Assembly: GCA_938014885.1 (NCBI GenBank)
Contig: CALLQI010000017.1
Location: 186,001-250,000 of the forward strand
Reading direction: 5' to 3'
Source: an uncultured bacterium
GTDB lineage: Bacteria; Planctomycetota; UBA8742; UBA2392
Length of the DNA: 64,000 nt
A program made the position numbers and the translations under genes. Below are positions 61,595-64,000 of this stretch, piece by piece. Within the stretch, counting starts at the first letter, position 1, and every line of letters starts with the position of its first letter. Under the pieces are notes generated by a model. That model had not been told where the DNA came from, made no database searches, and was given only the letters and a program-made list of their open reading frames with translations.

Positions 61595-62266
61595 ATGGAC
61601 GGCGCCAACTGGACGCGTGAAGAGTACGTTCACTGCCTGCGCCAGTTGCGCTTGATCAACTTGCTGACCACGGGTTATCGACCCACACTGAAGGCATTGG
61701 CCCATTTCGCCCAGCGCTGCCCCGCCGGTGAACCCCTGCGCATTCTTGATGTCGGCTATGGCTACGGCGACACGCTGCGCGAGGTATCACGCTGGGCTTC
61801 ACGTCGCGGCATTGAAGTGGAACTGACCGGCATCGACTTGCAGGGCCTTTCCGCCGAAGCGGCGATAGCTGCCACCCCACCCGACATGCCGATCCGGTAC
61901 CTGACAGGGGACGTGTTCACACACAGGCCCGCCCGCAAGTACCACGTGATCATCAACGCGCTGTTCATGCACCACATGAGTGACGAACAAGCCCTGCGCG
62001 TGCTGGCCTGGATGCAGCAGAACTCGACGCTGGGGTTCTTTATCAATGACCTCCACCGGCATCAGGTCGCCTACACCTTTATTCAGCATTTCACGCGATG
62101 GTTCGGGTTCAATCGCATGATCTGCAACGATGCGCCGCTTTCTGTTGCGCGATCATTCCAGGCCCACGAGTGGCGCGACTACGCCCAACAGGCCGGGCTG
62201 GACGAAACCCGCCTGACCGTGAAGTGGTACTGGGCCTTCCGCTACGGTGTGCGCTATGACCACTGA
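61595..62266 (+). CDS. SAM-dependent class I methyltransferase
   Basis: 223 residues. SAM-binding motif LRILDVGYGYGDTLREV, acidic motif LTGIDLQGLS, and INALFMHHMSDEQALRVL as the post-motif II helix, with C-terminal helices lacking membrane segments. It probably methylates the polyketide product or an oxidised form of it. ATG 61595 lies after GGAG; a TTG at 61565 would overlap the polyketide synthase end by 14 nt and is also possible. The stop overlaps the next gene by 11 nt. Confidence 0.88.
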   Translation: MDGANWTREEYVHCLRQLRLINLLTTGYRPTLKALAHFAQRCPAGEPLRILDVGYGYGDTLREVSRWASRRGIEVELTGIDLQGLSAEAAIAATPPDMPIRYLTGDVFTHRPARKYHVIINALFMHHMSDEQALRVLAWMQQNSTLGFFINDLHRHQVAYTFIQHFTRWFGFNRMICNDAPLSVARSFQAHEWRDYAQQAGLDETRLTVKWYWAFRYGVRYDH

Positions 62267-63359
62267 CTACGATGTTGCTGTGGTTGGGGCCGGTCTGGCC
62301 GGCTGTGCGGCCGCCTGCCGCTTGGCCCGTGGCGGTGCACGCGTGATCTTGTTCGAGAAGGCCGCAGCCCCCCACCACAAAGTCTGTGGCGAATTCCTAA
62401 GCGGCGAGGGCCTGCCGTTCCTGCGCGACATGGGAATCGACCTGGAGTGCACGCCTGCTGTGCCAAGTTTCCGACTGCACGGCCCGGCGCGAAGCTGCGA
62501 GGCCGCATTACCCATGCCCGGCCGCGCGTTTTCACGCTACAGGCTTGATGAGCTAATGTTGGATGCAGCCACTCAGGCTGGCGTGAAAGTCCGGCGCGGA
62601 GTTGTCGTGCAGACGCTTGAAGACGCCACAAGCGACCGTGGCTACGAGATTGACGGCTACCGCGCACCACGTGTCGTATGCGCTGCAGGAAAGTCCGAGT
62701 TCCGCCCGGTGCAAACCCGCCAGGGCAAAGACAGCGGCATGGTCGGATTCAAGCTTCACTTGAAGCTGGCCCCGCAAGCCCAAGACCGGTTGCAGGGCCA
62801 CGTGGACCTGTTTGTGTTTCGCGGCGGCTATGGCGGAGTTGCGCCTGTGGAAGGCGGCGTGGCTAACTTCTGCTTCCTGGTCGAGAAGTCGAAGCTCAAC
62901 GACATGCCTCGGAACTGGCCTGCCATGTCGGCCTGGCTTGGCCAGCGTTGCGACGGGCTTGATGCCTGCCTGCGCGATAGCCGTCCCGTATTCTGGCCGG
63001 CCCTTAGCGTCGCCAACGTGCCCTATGGCTTTGTGCGTGAGTCGGCCGTCGCGGACGATCTTTACTGCGTGGGCGACCAACTGGCCGTGATACCGTCGTT
63101 GACCGGCGAAGGCATGACGATCGCCCTCATGAGTGGAAGCCGTGCCGCCGAACACATCCTGAACCGTGGCGGCGCAACGGGCTTCCATGAGGAGATGCAT
63201 GAACTGCTGAAGCCGCGTGTGGCACTGGGGTATCAGGTGCATCGGCTGTTCAAGGCGCCGGGCATCTGTGACCTCGCCACGCAGCTTGTTGCGCGCTGGC
63301 CACGCTTGCTGGAGTACATCTTTTCGAACACGCGGTTGCCGCAGCTGAGCAGGCTTTGA
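62256..63359 (+). CDS. FAD-dependent oxidoreductase (geranylgeranyl reductase/UbiH-type)
   Basis: 367 residues. N-terminal FAD motif VVGAGLAGCAAACRLARGG, the conserved CGEFLSGEG block, and the second FAD site VGDQLAVIPSLTGEGMTIAL. Family members reduce or hydroxylate prenyl and aromatic substrates; here it likely tailors the polyketide, e.g. ring hydroxylation to a quinol. ATG 62256 overlaps the methyltransferase stop; GTG 62247 is an alternative. Convergent with the efflux adaptor, 3 nt apart. Confidence 0.88.
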   Translation: MTTDYDVAVVGAGLAGCAAACRLARGGARVILFEKAAAPHHKVCGEFLSGEGLPFLRDMGIDLECTPAVPSFRLHGPARSCEAALPMPGRAFSRYRLDELMLDAATQAGVKVRRGVVVQTLEDATSDRGYEIDGYRAPRVVCAAGKSEFRPVQTRQGKDSGMVGFKLHLKLAPQAQDRLQGHVDLFVFRGGYGGVAPVEGGVANFCFLVEKSKLNDMPRNWPAMSAWLGQRCDGLDACLRDSRPVFWPALSVANVPYGFVRESAVADDLYCVGDQLAVIPSLTGEGMTIALMSGSRAAEHILNRGGATGFHEEMHELLKPRVALGYQVHRLFKAPGICDLATQLVARWPRLLEYIFSNTRLPQLSRL

Positions 63360-63362
63360 GGC

Positions 63363-64000
63363 CTACTTTGCGCCCGTATCGCGAACACGCGCACCGTCGC
63401 TGAGCTGGTTCACGCCGCCGGTCACAACCACATCACCATCCGAGAGGCCGGACTTGGCTTCGCAACTGCGAAAGTTCGTGAGGCCCAGCGTTACTCGCGT
63501 TTCAAACGCCTTGCCGTCACGCACGACGAACACGGTGTTGTCCGGCGTCAGGGCCGTGCGCGGGAACACCAGCACTGCGGACTGCGCACGGACTTCTATG
63601 CCGAGTTCGGCCGTCATGCCCGAATACGGTGACACTCCATCCTCCAGCACCGTGCGGCCTTGCAGCTTGCTGCCGGGTGCTGCCACGAAGGCATTGGCTG
63701 CTTCAAAGGTGACGCGCACGGTGTAACCCTTGGTGGTGCGGTCGGCGTCGGGCAGAATCTCGTAGACTTTGCCGCGCACCGGGCGTTCGTCGTGGCCGGC
63801 CAGGCGTATGAGCACGGCCTTGCCCTCGGTGACGCCGTGGATGTCGTCTTCGTTCACTTCGGCTTCGATGATCAACTCGCGAATGTCCCCCACGAGCGCC
63901 AACTCAGTACCCGCAGGCGCAAACTCGCCTTGCTTGAGTGGAAGACGCAGCAGCACTCCGTCCAGTGGGGCTCGGATAATGTTGTCGGCCTCAGCGGCCT
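63363..64000 (-). CDS. HlyD/RND-type membrane fusion (adaptor) protein, 5' part outside window
   Basis: About 212 visible residues, ending at the natural stop near 63363 and running off the window end. Visible are the end of the lipoyl-like domain (NIIRAPLDGVLL, KQGEFAPAGTELALVGD), the beta-barrel (IIEAEVNEDDIHGV, RGKVYEILPDADRTTKGYTV) and the membrane-proximal domain (VLVFPRTALTPDNTVFVV, TRVTLGLTNFRSCEAK). It would bridge an inner-membrane pump to an outer-membrane channel. Whether it exports the polyketide product is an inference from adjacency. Confidence 0.85.
   Translation of the reverse strand, partial: AAEADNIIRAPLDGVLLRLPLKQGEFAPAGTELALVGDIRELIIEAEVNEDDIHGVTEGKAVLIRLAGHDERPVRGKVYEILPDADRTTKGYTVRVTFEAANAFVAAPGSKLQGRTVLEDGVSPYSGMTAELGIEVRAQSAVLVFPRTALTPDNTVFVVRDGKAFETRVTLGLTNFRSCEAKSGLSDGDVVVTGGVNQLSDGARVRDTGAK

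Overview
The window is GC-rich, gene-dense DNA from a Gram-negative-type (diderm) bacterium. Lipobox lipoproteins, an OmpA/Pal-like protein, an LptE-like protein, a LolCDE-like exporter, an outer-membrane barrel and an RND-type adaptor all point to an outer membrane. A fused SecD-SecF, the TTG/GTG starts, a type III polyketide synthase cassette, a CAP-domain exported protein, and intergenic repeats whose spurious translations read like the SAGxxPA-type peptides familiar from PVC genomes together suggest the PVC superphylum, most likely Planctomycetota. That placement is inference; no rRNA or tRNA gene was seen.

Layout. 0-5 kb: 3' part of rimO, a repeat-laden gap, a BshA-like glycosyltransferase (bacillithiol pathway) and a convergent S9 peptidase. 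5-10 kb (minus): OmpA/Pal lipoprotein, an unknown exported protein coupled to a two-domain M16 protease, and a small lipoprotein. 10-21.8 kb (minus): a long tightly packed run recO, TPR-like lipoprotein, LptE-like lipoprotein, ftsH, folP, cdaA, YbbR/CdaR, a 1060-aa OstA/LptA-like protein and cmk, which couples c-di-AMP synthesis to envelope biogenesis. 21.8-22.4 kb is a non-coding repeat patch. 22.4-28.8 kb: CNNM/CorC-type protein, a small unknown protein, glmS, a His/acid-rich outer-membrane protein behind a strong promoter carrying an operator-like palindrome, and a lipoprotein.

28.85-31.46 kb is an accessory segment: three small plus-strand genes (SUKH/SMI1-type, a CxxC protein of unknown function, and another unknown) among short repeats, bounded by two inverted copies of a 28-nt hairpin repeat that also occurs twice behind rimO. 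31.5-34.5 kb: MarR regulator, carbamoyltransferase, pdxJ. 34.5-46.5 kb (minus): nusA, infB, yajC, a small exported protein, secDF, a chorismate mutase-prephenate dehydrogenase fusion and an unknown 601-aa protein. 46.7-52.6 kb: a lipoprotein, an MgtC/DUF4010 membrane protein, purF, an Imm1-like orphan gene and a 562-aa exported beta-rich protein.

52.6-60.3 kb (minus): CAP-domain protein, DUF218 protein, then an overlapping four-gene unit of two FtsX-type permeases, a LolD-type ATPase and a 748-aa protein that looks like a catalytically dead aldehyde dehydrogenase with four evenly built PGS-x3-T motifs in its N-terminal tail. 60.5-63.4 kb (plus): type III polyketide synthase, methyltransferase and FAD oxidoreductase, a compact natural-product or quinone-like cassette, followed by a convergent, window-truncated efflux adaptor. 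The most unusual items are the dead ALDH fusion, the EF-hand in SecD, the repeat-bounded immunity-type island, and the palindrome upstream of the His-rich porin.
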